A stretch of 32,614 nt of DNA, from assembly GCA_900770665.1 (NCBI GenBank), contig CAAGKZ010000025.1:1-32614 (forward strand), read 5' to 3'. The notes beneath the pieces were generated by a model that was given only the letters and a program-made list of their open reading frames with translations, was not told the origin of the DNA and made no database searches. This document shows, one piece after another, positions 13,689 through 22,690 of the stretch. The stretch's first letter is position 1; each line of letters opens with the position of its first letter. The position numbers were made by a program, and so were the translations under genes. Origin of the DNA: Bacteroidaceae bacterium. GTDB lineage: Bacteria > Bacteroidota > Bacteroidia > Bacteroidales > Bacteroidaceae.

Positions 13689-14516
13689 ATGAAAAAATTC
13701 TATTACTACCTGGCTTTATTTTTTATATGGCTGATTATCCACGTTTTGTTCGGAACTACCATGCTCGCCATCGGCGCCATCGAAGGTTCATTTCCAACTC
13801 CTTTAATTGCATTAGCAGTCGCTGTTCTGATACCGGAATATTGGCTAATATCCATTGGACTGGCAATGCTCACAAGAGATATACTTGCAAAAAAGATATT
13901 GGGTAAAGGAAAGAAACATTCAAAAATCATCCCCATACTCCTTGTTGCATTGGGCACAATTATGGTCATTGTCAGTGTCTCGATAAGTGCAATTTGGAAA
14001 ACAAGAGCCAATGAAGCAACTGAGAGAAAAACTCCCCGCAAACTCGAAATATCTATTGACAATTACACCACCTTGCAAGATGATTTAGAAATGAGCGAAG
14101 AGTCATTCTGCAGCAACGACCTATTGCTTGCAAAAACTATTCTTGATTACAAAGCGGGAATAAATGAGACTTTCGAAAATTTGGGAAAAAAGGTTCCCAT
14201 AAGAATTGACGAAATTCTGACTCTTGGCAAAGTATCGGTAACGGAATCGGAATACACTTTATTTTACCAATTGAATGTTGAAAAAGACGATTTCCGACAA
14301 TATGAATTGGATAATTTAATTAAAGAAACTGGAGAAGATATGGAATTTGAATTTTACTATCCCACATTATCATTATGCAGGATGGTTGGAGTCAATCCTT
14401 CCGATTTCTTCAAGAACTCAAATATAAAGTTTGTATGTATCTTTTCGGACATCAACAATGAGTTCATTGGATTTTGCGAAATTGATTTCAAGGACTTTGC
14501 CGGCAAGCAACATTGA
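13689..14516 (+). CDS. Hypothetical inner-membrane protein (275 aa)
   Basis: Family not recognised. Three predicted membrane helices lie in the first 105 residues (about 5-27, 38-63 and 80-103), with a basic loop (KKILGKGKKHSK) before the third. The remaining 170 residues form a soluble, acidic domain (SIDNYTTLQDDLEMS, VTESEYTLFYQLNV, FKNSNIKFVCIFSD) with no recognised motif. The N-terminus MKKFYYYLALFFIW acts as an uncleaved anchor. ATG 13689 follows an A-rich tract. It stands at the right edge of the island, with a long structured leader upstream, and converges on the thioesterase gene 68 bp away. Function unknown. Confidence 0.75.
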   Translation: MKKFYYYLALFFIWLIIHVLFGTTMLAIGAIEGSFPTPLIALAVAVLIPEYWLISIGLAMLTRDILAKKILGKGKKHSKIIPILLVALGTIMVIVSVSISAIWKTRANEATERKTPRKLEISIDNYTTLQDDLEMSEESFCSNDLLLAKTILDYKAGINETFENLGKKVPIRIDEILTLGKVSVTESEYTLFYQLNVEKDDFRQYELDNLIKETGEDMEFEFYYPTLSLCRMVGVNPSDFFKNSNIKFVCIFSDINNEFIGFCEIDFKDFAGKQH

Positions 14517-14584
14517 CAAAAGCTCTTCCATTAAAGCATAACAAGGAATTGCAACACGTTGCTTAATGATTACCGGCACTTCAT

Positions 14585-14956
14585 TCACAGCTTCGCCATA
14601 AAGCGTTCCTTGTCTACAATATAACGTACATGGGTTCCCTTGCCTATTGTGCCGACACTGTCGCATGCTTCGACAGTGAAAGTAAGTTTGCGTCCCTCTA
14701 CTGCGGTAAGCGTTGCCGTTGCCTGTACCCTTGAGCCGATAGCCGAGGGTTTTATGTGTGTAGTATTCATCTCTGCGCCGACTGTAGTTGAGCCCTGTGG
14801 CAACGCCTGTGCCACGGCATTCATTGCAGCATTCTCCATGAGCGCAACCATTGCAGGTGTTGCAAACACCTCCAAGTCGCCCGACCCCATTGTCACGGCA
14901 CAATTAGAGAGTGCAACAATTGTCTCGCTTGTAAATGTCATTCCAATCTTTGGCAT
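14585..14956 (-). CDS. FlK-like hot-dog thioesterase (123 aa)
   Basis: A small cytoplasmic hot-dog-fold protein of the fluoroacetyl-CoA-thioesterase-like family. Visible markers are TPAMVALMENAAMNAV (the long helix carrying the usual Glu), STTVGAEMNTTHIKPSAIG, and VEGRKLTFTVEA. Bacteroidetes genomes commonly carry such a protein of about 125-135 residues; the natural substrate is an acyl-CoA of unknown identity. ATG 14956 (MPKIGMTF) is preferred over the frame's upstream start at 15013 because a promoter box (minus-strand TATCTTCG, 14980-14987) lies between them. It is divergent from the mechanosensitive channel gene. Confidence 0.8.
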   Translation of the reverse strand: MPKIGMTFTSETIVALSNCAVTMGSGDLEVFATPAMVALMENAAMNAVAQALPQGSTTVGAEMNTTHIKPSAIGSRVQATATLTAVEGRKLTFTVEACDSVGTIGKGTHVRYIVDKERFMAKL

Positions 14957-14979
14957 AGTATCATAAGTTTTATCTACCG

Positions 14980-14987
14980 CGAAGATA
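14980..14987 (-). promoter_or_regulatory. -7 box of the thioesterase gene
   Basis: Minus-strand TATCTTCG followed by C, 23 nt upstream of ATG 14956. It helps decide the start codon. Confidence 0.5.
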
Positions 14988-15048
14988 CAAAATTCGCCTT
15001 TCCCCGACAGCAAAGCGCCGCATTTTTTTGTTATAAAGAGAAAAAACG

Positions 15049-16377
15049 ATGCAAGCTGTTGTTACAGGCTATATATATGAAAAGGTAAAGGAGATGCTCA
15101 TTGACATGGGAGTGTCCCATGGCGCCGTGGAGCAATACGACACCTTAATAATATCGGCAATAGTGATTATAACAGCCATTGCCGCCATGGAAATAGCCTA
15201 TCGCATATCGCTCTTTGCCATCAGGCGCATTGTAAAGCGCAGGAAATACAATTTCCTGTTGCAGATTCTCAAAGGCAAAAGGCTGCGCAAGGTCGCTCAC
15301 ATGCTGGTGCCCATAACCATCAACGCGTTGTTGCCCGTAACCACTGCACCGGGCAGCATTATACTGCATTACATTGAGCAGGCAGTGTCAATATATTACA
15401 TTTTGGCAATGGTGATGGCAACCACTGCTGTGCTGAGCGCACTTGGAGACTCGGCATTCAACAACAGCAAGTTCCACGACAGGCCTGTCAAAGGTTTCAT
15501 ACAGGTGGGCAAGATTGTCGTCATCCTTGTTGCTGTCATAATAATAATATCCATACTCACCAACAAGTCCCCGCTCTACCTCATTGGCGGTTTGGGAGCA
15601 TTTGCCGCCGTGCTCATGCTCATTGCCAAGGACAGTATTATGGGCTTTGTGGGCGGTTTCCTGCTGCTAGAGAATGACATGGTGCGCCTTGGCGACTGGA
15701 TTGAGATACCCGGCACAAGCATAAACGGCAATGTGTTCGACATATCGCTCACCATTGTCAAGGTGCGCAACTGGGACAACACCATAGCCACCATTCCACC
15801 CTACACACTCATCAACGGCACCTTCATCAACTGGCGCGGAATGAGCGAGAGCGGCGGCCGCCGCATTGCACGCGGATACACCGTAAAGCTCGACAACATA
15901 AAGCCCTGCAGCGAGAGCATGCTGCGCCGTGTAAAGAAGCTCGACGATGAACTTGCAACATACATCACCCTCAAAACCCGGCAGGCACTCGATGGCAAGA
16001 CAGCCAACACGGCCAATCCCGACGGACTACTGAACGGAACAATAGACACCAATGCCGGCCTGTTCCGCGCATACGCCGAGATGTACCTGCGCCGTCACCC
16101 ACTCATACGCAAGGACATGCTGGTTATGGTGCGCACACTCGAGCCCAACGAGACAGGCCTCCCGATGCAGTTCTACTGCTTCACCACAACAACCGAGTGG
16201 GTCGACTACGAGAGCATACAATCGGAAATAATGGAACACTTTGCATCGGTGATGCCGCTGTTCGAGCTCTACCCCTTCCAGACTGCCGGCTCACGCGACA
16301 CCGTCATCAGCGGCCTGCTCGAAGGGCAATACCCAATTGAACGCATTGATGGCCTTCCCTACAAAACCGTAAAATAA
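15049..16377 (+). CDS. MscS-family mechanosensitive channel, YbdG-like
   Basis: A 442-residue inner-membrane channel. It has an N-terminal set of about four hydrophobic helices (roughly 33-55, 84-105, 112-135, 157-178) before the MscS core. The pore-lining helix and its exit are seen at about 185-220: GGLGAFAAVLMLIAKDSIMGFVGG, where KDSIMGFVGG is typical of the YbdG/mini-conductance branch. The beta domain follows (RLGDWIEIPG, ISLTIVKVRNWDNTIATIPP, NWRGMSESGGRRIARG), then a C-terminal alpha/beta domain. Length fits YbdG-type proteins (about 415-440). It may matter more in this genome because the mscL copy nearby is destroyed. Monocistronic as far as visible. Confidence 0.9.
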   Translation: MQAVVTGYIYEKVKEMLIDMGVSHGAVEQYDTLIISAIVIITAIAAMEIAYRISLFAIRRIVKRRKYNFLLQILKGKRLRKVAHMLVPITINALLPVTTAPGSIILHYIEQAVSIYYILAMVMATTAVLSALGDSAFNNSKFHDRPVKGFIQVGKIVVILVAVIIIISILTNKSPLYLIGGLGAFAAVLMLIAKDSIMGFVGGFLLLENDMVRLGDWIEIPGTSINGNVFDISLTIVKVRNWDNTIATIPPYTLINGTFINWRGMSESGGRRIARGYTVKLDNIKPCSESMLRRVKKLDDELATYITLKTRQALDGKTANTANPDGLLNGTIDTNAGLFRAYAEMYLRRHPLIRKDMLVMVRTLEPNETGLPMQFYCFTTTTEWVDYESIQSEIMEHFASVMPLFELYPFQTAGSRDTVISGLLEGQYPIERIDGLPYKTVK

Positions 16378-16499
16378 TACCGCACAAAAGCACCGGCAAT
16401 TGGTACAAAGAGACACGCGACACCTCCTATTTAACTTTTTTTGCACAAAAAAGGACAAGTGAAAGGCAAAAAAGGCAAACCGTTTTGTACTTTTTGAAG

Positions 16500-16507
16500 T
16501 AATTTTG
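16500..16507 (+). promoter_or_regulatory. -7 box upstream of the SDR operon
   Basis: TAATTTTG followed by C, about 50 nt before ATG 16557. The -33 region is A-rich without a clean TTTG at 19-21 nt. Confidence 0.5.
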
Positions 16508-16556
16508 CACGCCAAAAAGAACAAAACTACAAAATATACATAAAGGCAATAACATT

Positions 16557-17372
16557 ATGACCAAAATTAAAGGTAACAATGTGCTCATTACAGGCGGTGC
16601 ATCGGGCATCGGGCACATAATGGGCCGCATTGCATTGGAACGAGGCGCAAAGACACTCATCATCTGGGACATCAACGAAGCAAGCATTGCAAGTACCGTT
16701 GAGGAGTACAGTAAACTTGGCACCGTCAAGGGCTACAAGGTTGATGTATCGGACAGCGTGCAGGTTCAGGAGATAGCTGCAAAGACCGAGAAGGAGTGCG
16801 GAAACATAGATATTGTAATTAACAATGCCGGCATTGTTGCCAACAACGCGACATTCGACAAGCAGAGCATCAGCGACATCGAGCGCACAATGGACATAAA
16901 CGCAACTGCACCCATGGTAATTGCCCAGCAGTTCCTTCCAAAGATGATTGAGCGCAACCACGGCCACATCTGTAACATCGCATCGGCAGCGGGTATGATT
17001 TCGAACCCACGCATGTCGGTATACGCAGCCAGCAAGTGGGCTGTCATAGGTTGGAGCGACAGCGTGCGCATTGAACTCAAGCAGATGAAGAGCAAGGTAC
17101 GTTTCACAACCATTGCCCCCTATTTCATCAACACAGGTATGTTCGATGGCGTGAAATCACGTATATTCCCAATTCTGAAGCCCGAACCCACATCAAAGAA
17201 AATAATCAACGCAATAGAGCGTAACAAGAACTTCAAAGGCATACCTTTCGGCTATCATTTCATACGTTTTTGCCAAGCTTTGTTGCCTACTTCAATTTTT
17301 GATTATATCTTTGGCGAAGTTGTTGGAATCTTCCACGCGATGGACCACTTTACAGGTCGTCAAAAAAAGTAA
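16557..17372 (+). CDS. Short-chain dehydrogenase/reductase, first gene of a five-gene operon
   Basis: A 271-residue classical SDR. The cofactor motif TGGASGIG is at 12-19, with acidic D39-type binding after the second strand (IIWDIN) pointing to NAD(H). NNAG is at 89-92, the catalytic Ser at 143 (IASAAG) and YxxxK at Y156/K160. The overall pattern, with a C-terminal membrane-proximal tail (IPFGYHFIRFCQALLPTSIFDYI), resembles the SDR16C branch (17beta-HSD11/retinol-dehydrogenase-like) acting on lipophilic alcohols. The stop is three bases before the aldehyde dehydrogenase start, so product transfer from alcohol to aldehyde to acid is a natural reading. Substrate is inferred, not shown. Confidence 0.88.
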   Translation: MTKIKGNNVLITGGASGIGHIMGRIALERGAKTLIIWDINEASIASTVEEYSKLGTVKGYKVDVSDSVQVQEIAAKTEKECGNIDIVINNAGIVANNATFDKQSISDIERTMDINATAPMVIAQQFLPKMIERNHGHICNIASAAGMISNPRMSVYAASKWAVIGWSDSVRIELKQMKSKVRFTTIAPYFINTGMFDGVKSRIFPILKPEPTSKKIINAIERNKNFKGIPFGYHFIRFCQALLPTSIFDYIFGEVVGIFHAMDHFTGRQKK

Positions 17373-17375
17373 TGT

Positions 17376-18758
17376 ATGAGTATTGAAAACACTCCTATAA
17401 ATAATATAAAGAGCATCGTTGCAGCACAGCGCGAATACTTTGCCACAAACGAGACTTTGGAATACAAGTTCCGCAAAGCGCAGCTCAAGAAGTTGCAGGC
17501 GGCACTCCTAAAATGGGAGAAGCCGCTATGCGAGGCTCTTTGGAACGACCTTCACAAATCGACCGAAGAGGCCATACTTACCGAACTGAGCATTGTTGCA
17601 GGCGAGATAAAGAACCATATTGCTCACCTGCGCCGTTGGATGCGCACAAAGTGTGCCTGTACACCACTGAAGATGATGCCGTCGCGCAGCCGCGTTGTAA
17701 GCGAGCCTTTGGGCACAGCGCTCATCATTTCGCCATGGAACTACCCCGTACAGCTATTGCTCAACCCATTGGTGGGTGCCATTTCGGCAGGCTGTACTGC
17801 AATCCTCAAACCATCTCCCTACGTTCCAAACGTATCACGCGTCATCGAGGAGATGATTACCGAGACTTTTGATAAAAAATATGTTGCAGTCGTTCAGGGC
17901 AACCGCGAAGTTAACGCGGCACTGCTCGATGAGCGCTTCGACATTATATTCTTCACCGGCAGCCCGGCACTTGGCAAAAAGGTTATGGCAGCCGCGGCAA
18001 AGAACCTCACCCCTGTGGTTCTGGAGCTTGGCGGCAAAAGCCCCTGCATTGTAGATGCCGATGCCGACATAAAGATTGCGGCACGCCGCATTGCGTGGGG
18101 AAAGACACTCAATGCCGGGCAGACCTGCATAGCCCCCGACTATCTGCTCATCCACAACAGCCGCCACCGGGAGTTCATAACCGAGTTCGGCAAGGCCGTT
18201 GAACGCCTGCACGGCAAGGACACCCGTGCAAGCCGCCATTTTGTGCGTCTTGTAAACGACAAGGCTTTTGAGCGCGTATCGGGTTATATGAAGGACGGCA
18301 AAGTGGTATACGGTGGCAGAGTGGATGCTACAGAGCGTTACATTGAGCCTACATTGCTTGCCGATGTGCAGCCCACAGCGCCTGTGATGCAGGAGGAGAT
18401 TTTCGGCCCCATACTGCCTATGATGCCTTTCGACAACCTTGACGAAGCAATAACATTCATCAAAGAGAGAGAAAAGCCGCTTGCGCTCTACTATTTTGGC
18501 AAGGCGGGCAAGGGCAAGGAGGTCATACGCACCACATCGGCCGGCGGCTCGTGCATCAATGACACCATCATGCACATTGCCAACGAGAACGTTCCGTTCG
18601 GCGGCGTGGGCAACTCGGGCATGGGGCACTACCACGGCCGTCTCAGTTTCGATGCATTCTCACACCAGCGTTCGGTAGTCACAACCCCCACATGGATTGA
18701 CCTGCCGTTCCGCTACATGCCCTACAAGATGTTCGGCCTGGTAAAGAAACTGTTGTAA
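17376..18758 (+). CDS. Aldehyde dehydrogenase, class-3 (fatty aldehyde) type
   Basis: A 460-residue NAD(P)-dependent enzyme oxidising aldehydes to acids. Visible motifs: IISPWNYPVQLLLNPLVGA, FFTGSPALGKKV (cofactor loop), the general base in LELGGK at E217, and the nucleophile in AGQTCIAPDY at C251. EEIFGPILP and the end VPFGGVGNSGMGHYHG are also present. The length of about 460, without the extra N-terminal region of other classes, and the AGQTC/SGMGxYHG signatures fit the ALDH3/YwdH group, which prefers medium- and long-chain aldehydes. The C-terminus is hydrophobic and may touch the membrane. Second gene of the operon, 3 bp after the SDR. Confidence 0.92.
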   Translation: MSIENTPINNIKSIVAAQREYFATNETLEYKFRKAQLKKLQAALLKWEKPLCEALWNDLHKSTEEAILTELSIVAGEIKNHIAHLRRWMRTKCACTPLKMMPSRSRVVSEPLGTALIISPWNYPVQLLLNPLVGAISAGCTAILKPSPYVPNVSRVIEEMITETFDKKYVAVVQGNREVNAALLDERFDIIFFTGSPALGKKVMAAAAKNLTPVVLELGGKSPCIVDADADIKIAARRIAWGKTLNAGQTCIAPDYLLIHNSRHREFITEFGKAVERLHGKDTRASRHFVRLVNDKAFERVSGYMKDGKVVYGGRVDATERYIEPTLLADVQPTAPVMQEEIFGPILPMMPFDNLDEAITFIKEREKPLALYYFGKAGKGKEVIRTTSAGGSCINDTIMHIANENVPFGGVGNSGMGHYHGRLSFDAFSHQRSVVTTPTWIDLPFRYMPYKMFGLVKKLL

Positions 18759-18813
18759 ACAGTTACCCGACGGAACAAAACACTAAAGACACAAACGTTT
18801 AAATATCTATATT

Positions 18814-19776
18814 ATGAAGGAACACTTACAAAGCCTTGACACGCTAAACATCAATTTAGGTTCAGGAGATATGCTTCTGGTAAACTGCATTCTTGCCTTT
18901 GTAATGTTTGGTGTTGCGCTAAGCATCAGAGTTTCAACTTTCAAGAGTATTCTCAAGAATCCAAAGTCGGTAATCTGGGGTCTTATGTTGCAGTGGTTTG
19001 CACTCCCTGCACTCACCTGCCTTTTGACCATCATCCTCAACCCAATCATCACACCAATGGTTGCATTGGGTATGATTCTTGTGGCATCGTGCCCCGGAGG
19101 TAATGTTTCAAACTTCCTCTCGTCACTCTCAAAGGGCAATGTTGAGCTTTCGGTATCAATGACAGCCATCACCACCCTTTTTGCCTCAATCATCACACCG
19201 TTCAACTTCTGGTTCTGGGGAACACACTACTGCAAGTTCGTAGCAATAAGAAGCGACATCCCCACATTGGATATCCCGTTCTCGGAGATGCTCTCACAGA
19301 TTATTCTCATCCTGGGATTCCCCATTGCACTTGGATTGATCTTCTCGCACTACTTCCCCAAGGTTTCAAAGAAAATCATCAAGCCATCACAGATACTCTC
19401 AATCATTTGCTTCATAGCAATGGTTATTGTTTCAATGAGCCAGGTACTCTCGGGCTTCGAGCAGCGCTGGAGTGTCTACGCGGCAATCCTTTGCGCACTG
19501 GTAATTGTGGTAATACACAACTTTACCGCACTGAGTGCCGGTTTCTATGGCGGCAAATTGGTGAAGCTGCCAACAAAAGACTGCCGTACATTGGCTATTG
19601 AAATTGGTATACAGAACTCGGGACTTGCGTTGGCCTTGCTGTTCAACCCTGCAATCTTCGACCCCACTCAATGGACAAGCAACGGCGGTATGGTTATCGT
19701 TGCAGCCCTTTGGGGTATATGGCACATAATTTCGGGATTGTCAATTTCGTATCTGTTCCGTCGTAAAAAGGCATAA
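18814..19776 (+). CDS. BASS-family sodium-coupled transporter (bile acid:sodium symporter type)
   Basis: A 320-residue inner-membrane carrier with eight to ten hydrophobic segments. Family markers are FVMFGVALSIRVSTF, the PALTCLL helix, LVASCPGGNVSNFLSSLSKG (the sodium/substrate crossover region) and EIGIQNSGLALALLF in the second inverted half. Members import bile acids, sterol sulfates, pantoate or other organic anions with sodium; the substrate cannot be read from sequence. It follows the ALDH by 55 bp and is two bases ahead of the acyltransferase, so it is part of the same operon. The proximity to lipid-type enzymes suggests a hydrophobic anion. Confidence 0.9.
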   Translation: MKEHLQSLDTLNINLGSGDMLLVNCILAFVMFGVALSIRVSTFKSILKNPKSVIWGLMLQWFALPALTCLLTIILNPIITPMVALGMILVASCPGGNVSNFLSSLSKGNVELSVSMTAITTLFASIITPFNFWFWGTHYCKFVAIRSDIPTLDIPFSEMLSQIILILGFPIALGLIFSHYFPKVSKKIIKPSQILSIICFIAMVIVSMSQVLSGFEQRWSVYAAILCALVIVVIHNFTALSAGFYGGKLVKLPTKDCRTLAIEIGIQNSGLALALLFNPAIFDPTQWTSNGGMVIVAALWGIWHIISGLSISYLFRRKKA

Positions 19777-19778
19777 CC

Positions 19779-21080
19779 ATGGGCAAAAGAAAAAAACTGC
19801 AGGACAACAGCGGAATGTACAACTTCCTGCACAGGCTTGTAAACGTTGCAATAAGGACATCGTACCGCAACATAAAGTACATTGGCACAGAGCGCATTCC
19901 AAAAGATGCAGCAGTAATATTCGCACCCAACCACACCGGTACACTCATGGATGCACTGGTGATACTTGCCATGGACAACAAGCCAAAGGTGTTCATTGCG
20001 CGCGCCGATGTCTTCAAGAACCCCAAGATTGCCAAAATCCTCAAGTTCTGCAAGATGATGCCCATCATGCGCATGCGCGACGGCATGGAAGAGGTGAAGA
20101 AGAACAACAAGACAATTGAGACGGCGGCCGACGTACTGAAGGACAGAGTGCCACTATGTTTATTCCCTGAGGGTACGCACCTGGCCAAACACTCTATGTT
20201 GCCACTACAGAAAGGCATATTCCGCATTGCACTGCAAGCAAAGGAACTGCTTGGTGACAAGCCGCTGTACATTGTGCCTGTAGGCATCAGATACGGCAAC
20301 TTTTTCCGTTTCCGTTCCTCGGTAAGCATACAGTTCGGCAACCCAATAAATGTGGGTGAATTCACGGCTGCACACAGTGACAGGACTGCCCCCGAGCAGA
20401 TTAACCTGATGCGCGAACTTTTGGCTGTACACATGAGGGAGAACATCCAATATATTCCCAACAACGAGGAATACGATGCCAAGAAAGAGATATGCGCAGC
20501 AATGTTCAGCGAGGAGTACAAGAAGAGCGCCGGACGCGATGCCAATCCTTTGGTCAACCTGAACCAAAAGACAGCTGACAGAATTGAGTCACTGCAGACC
20601 GAGAAGCCCGAGGTTGCCGCAAAACTCATTGCATTGGGCAACGAGGCAGCAAGAATGCGCAAGCAAAAACAGATTAGCCTGAAATCCGTTGCAAGACCAC
20701 GCGGTTTTCTTGCACAGGCCGCACGAGTACTGTTGTTGCTCGTCACCTTGCCTTATACACTCTTTGCAACAGTCAGCACACTGCCTGTAACCCTTCTGTG
20801 CCGTGCTCTGGAGGGCAAGTTCAAGGACAAGGCATTCCTCAACTCAATACGTTGTGTCATCAAATTGCTGTTATGGCCATTGCTGTTCATCGCCTACACA
20901 GCAACCGCTTTCGCGTGCCTGCCTGCATTGTGGGCGTCGACAGTTGTCGTTGCACTACTGCCCGTGAATGCCGTTACACACGACACATTCAGAGCTTTGC
21001 GTATGGTGGCATCCGACTTCAAGCTATCATGCAACAAGCCACTCAAGGAAAAGTATAACGAAATAAGGAAATTCTTTTAA
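19779..21080 (+). CDS. Membrane-associated acyltransferase, PlsC-like
   Basis: A 433-residue glycerolipid-type acyltransferase. The catalytic motif is NHTGTLMD (H52 and D58, the H-x5-D spacing I associate with Bacteroidetes members of this family), followed by KMMPIMRMRDG and the substrate motif FPEGTH (E131-G132-T133), then PLQKGIFRIAL. After residue about 240 comes a helical region with heptads, then a hydrophobic C-terminus with two or three membrane segments (about 310-400). This is longer than minimal PlsC (about 240 residues) and similar to the long Bacteroidetes forms. It would acylate lysophosphatidate or a related acceptor at the inner membrane. Its start is two bases after the transporter stop. 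Confidence 0.85.
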   Translation: MGKRKKLQDNSGMYNFLHRLVNVAIRTSYRNIKYIGTERIPKDAAVIFAPNHTGTLMDALVILAMDNKPKVFIARADVFKNPKIAKILKFCKMMPIMRMRDGMEEVKKNNKTIETAADVLKDRVPLCLFPEGTHLAKHSMLPLQKGIFRIALQAKELLGDKPLYIVPVGIRYGNFFRFRSSVSIQFGNPINVGEFTAAHSDRTAPEQINLMRELLAVHMRENIQYIPNNEEYDAKKEICAAMFSEEYKKSAGRDANPLVNLNQKTADRIESLQTEKPEVAAKLIALGNEAARMRKQKQISLKSVARPRGFLAQAARVLLLLVTLPYTLFATVSTLPVTLLCRALEGKFKDKAFLNSIRCVIKLLLWPLLFIAYTATAFACLPALWASTVVVALLPVNAVTHDTFRALRMVASDFKLSCNKPLKEKYNEIRKFF

Positions 21081-21098
21081 AAAGATTTAAGCACTACT

Positions 21099-22538
21099 AT
21101 GAAAAAATACATTACATCACTGTTGTGCGCGGCACTGGTATCGTCAAGCGCCTTTGCAGGCAATATCAATGACACCGCAGCCGAGACTGCCGACAGCAAC
21201 AAAAAGAAAGAGATTGTAAAGACGGGATTCAACTTCGGCCCGCTGCCGGTTGTAGCCTTTGACGCCGACAAGGGTCTGCAGTTGGGTGCACTGCTCAACG
21301 TCTTCGACTTTGGCGACGGCAGCGAGTACCCCAACACACGACAGAAGCTCTATCTTGAGGCGTCTTTCTTTACCAAAGGCTCGCAGTTGTTCGTCATCAA
21401 CTACGACAACAAGTTCCTCATCCCCGGCGTACGTTGGGCAGCCACAGCCAACCTCACGAACGACAAAGCCATGGACTTCTATGGTTTCAACGGTTATGTT
21501 TCGCACTACGACCACGAGAAGATTGCACTTGGAAAGGACGACAACAATGTGGATAATTTCATCTACTCTCCAAAATACCGTTTCAACCGACTGAACTTCA
21601 ACTTCAAGACCGACTTCACCGGCAACATCTGGAACAACAAGTTCTTTTGGGAGGCAGGCTACCACTTCAACTACATGAATGCCGGTTACAAGAAGAACAA
21701 TCATGCCTTGAACCTTGACAAAATCAATAAAGGAAAGGAAGAGCACAAGATGTACCCCGAGACCGAACCTACAATCTTTGACCAGTACCGCCAGTGGGGC
21801 ATCATCTCCGAAGACGAGGCTTGGGGTGGCATAAGCAGCGCAATCCGCGTTGGATTGCTCTACGATACACGCGACAAGGAGAATGCGCCGTCAAAGGGTA
21901 TTTGGGCCGAGGTACACGCAACGGTTGCCCCAAGCTGGTTGGGTACATCGCACCCCTACTACCGCTACTCGGCGACTTTCCGTCACTATGTTCCCATTGT
22001 GAAGAATGACGTGCTCACATTGGCCTACCGTCTTAACTACGAGGGTTCATTCGGCAACAGCACACCATACTACATGCTGCCGTTCATCACAACCATGGGT
22101 TCTACATACGACCGCGAGGGAATGGGCGGCTACCGCACCATCCGTGGTATTATGCGTAACCGTGTACAAGGTCTTGACATGGCATCGTACAATCTTGAAC
22201 TGCGCTGGCGTTTCGTGCGTTTTGCCCTTTGGAAGCAGAACATCGCGTTCGGCCTTAACATATTCAGCGACGGTACAATGGTTACACGCAACTACGACAT
22301 GTCGTTCCGTGGCGATGAGCAGCACCGCGCAGAGTATGATAAGTACATGGCATTGTCGGGCATCACAAACGACCGCCCGCACATCACCGTCGGTGGCGGC
22401 TTGCGTTTCATCATGAACCAGAACTTCATCGTTGCATTCGAGTATGGCTTGCCGGTAAGCAAGTTCAGCAAAGACCCTGTTGTGCAGAAACAGGACGGCA
22501 ACGGCGCGTTCTACATCAACACAGGATTCCTGTTCTAA
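21099..22538 (+). CDS. Omp85/BamA-type outer-membrane beta-barrel protein
   Basis: 479 residues with a cleavable signal (MKKYITSLLCAALVSSSAFA|G). There is no POTRA domain: the barrel begins within about 35 residues of the mature start (GFNFGPLPVVAFDADKG). The family hallmark is the loop GGYRTIRGIMRNRVQG, equivalent to the conserved VRGY/F tip of Omp85 proteins. Strands such as IRVGLLYDTRDKENAPSKG and YNLELRWRFVRF are typical of bacterial surface antigen D15, and it ends in Phe (INTGFLF), the barrel-assembly signal. POTRA-less Omp85 proteins in Bacteroidetes have unknown roles, possibly lipid or protein transfer. Last gene of the operon, 18 bp after the acyltransferase. Confidence 0.88.
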   Translation: MKKYITSLLCAALVSSSAFAGNINDTAAETADSNKKKEIVKTGFNFGPLPVVAFDADKGLQLGALLNVFDFGDGSEYPNTRQKLYLEASFFTKGSQLFVINYDNKFLIPGVRWAATANLTNDKAMDFYGFNGYVSHYDHEKIALGKDDNNVDNFIYSPKYRFNRLNFNFKTDFTGNIWNNKFFWEAGYHFNYMNAGYKKNNHALNLDKINKGKEEHKMYPETEPTIFDQYRQWGIISEDEAWGGISSAIRVGLLYDTRDKENAPSKGIWAEVHATVAPSWLGTSHPYYRYSATFRHYVPIVKNDVLTLAYRLNYEGSFGNSTPYYMLPFITTMGSTYDREGMGGYRTIRGIMRNRVQGLDMASYNLELRWRFVRFALWKQNIAFGLNIFSDGTMVTRNYDMSFRGDEQHRAEYDKYMALSGITNDRPHITVGGGLRFIMNQNFIVAFEYGLPVSKFSKDPVVQKQDGNGAFYINTGFLF

Positions 22539-22565
22539 AAGATATTCTATCCACAATATACAGCA

Positions 22566-22594
22566 TGTCCACCGCGCGATCCGCGCGGTGGACA
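22566..22594 (+). terminator. Terminator of the SDR-Omp85 operon
   Basis: TGTCCACCGCGCG, loop ATC, CGCGCGGTGGACA: a 13-bp GC-rich perfect stem followed by TATTGTTTTATATTTT. It closes the five-gene unit. Confidence 0.9.
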
Positions 22595-22623
22595 TATTGT
22601 TTTATATTTTCACAAACTTATCT

Positions 22624-22654
22624 CTTGCACAAAAACTCCCAATAGCTATCTTTG
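22624..22654 (+). promoter_or_regulatory. Promoter of the WG-repeat gene
   Basis: CTTG (22624-22627), 19 nt, TATCTTTG (22647-22654): a near-consensus Bacteroidetes promoter about 37 nt before ATG 22691. Confidence 0.7.
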
Positions 22655-22690
22655 CATTTACATAAACAACCAAACACTTGGCTACCTCCC

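Noticed and set aside
17835..18635. 266-codon minus-strand frame opposite the aldehyde dehydrogenase
   Set aside because: Antisense of the ALDH catalytic region, no family features.
19694..20746. 350-codon minus-strand frame opposite the acyltransferase
   Set aside because: The plus strand encodes clear PlsC motifs; the antisense frame has low-complexity Ser/Met/Leu content typical of shadows.
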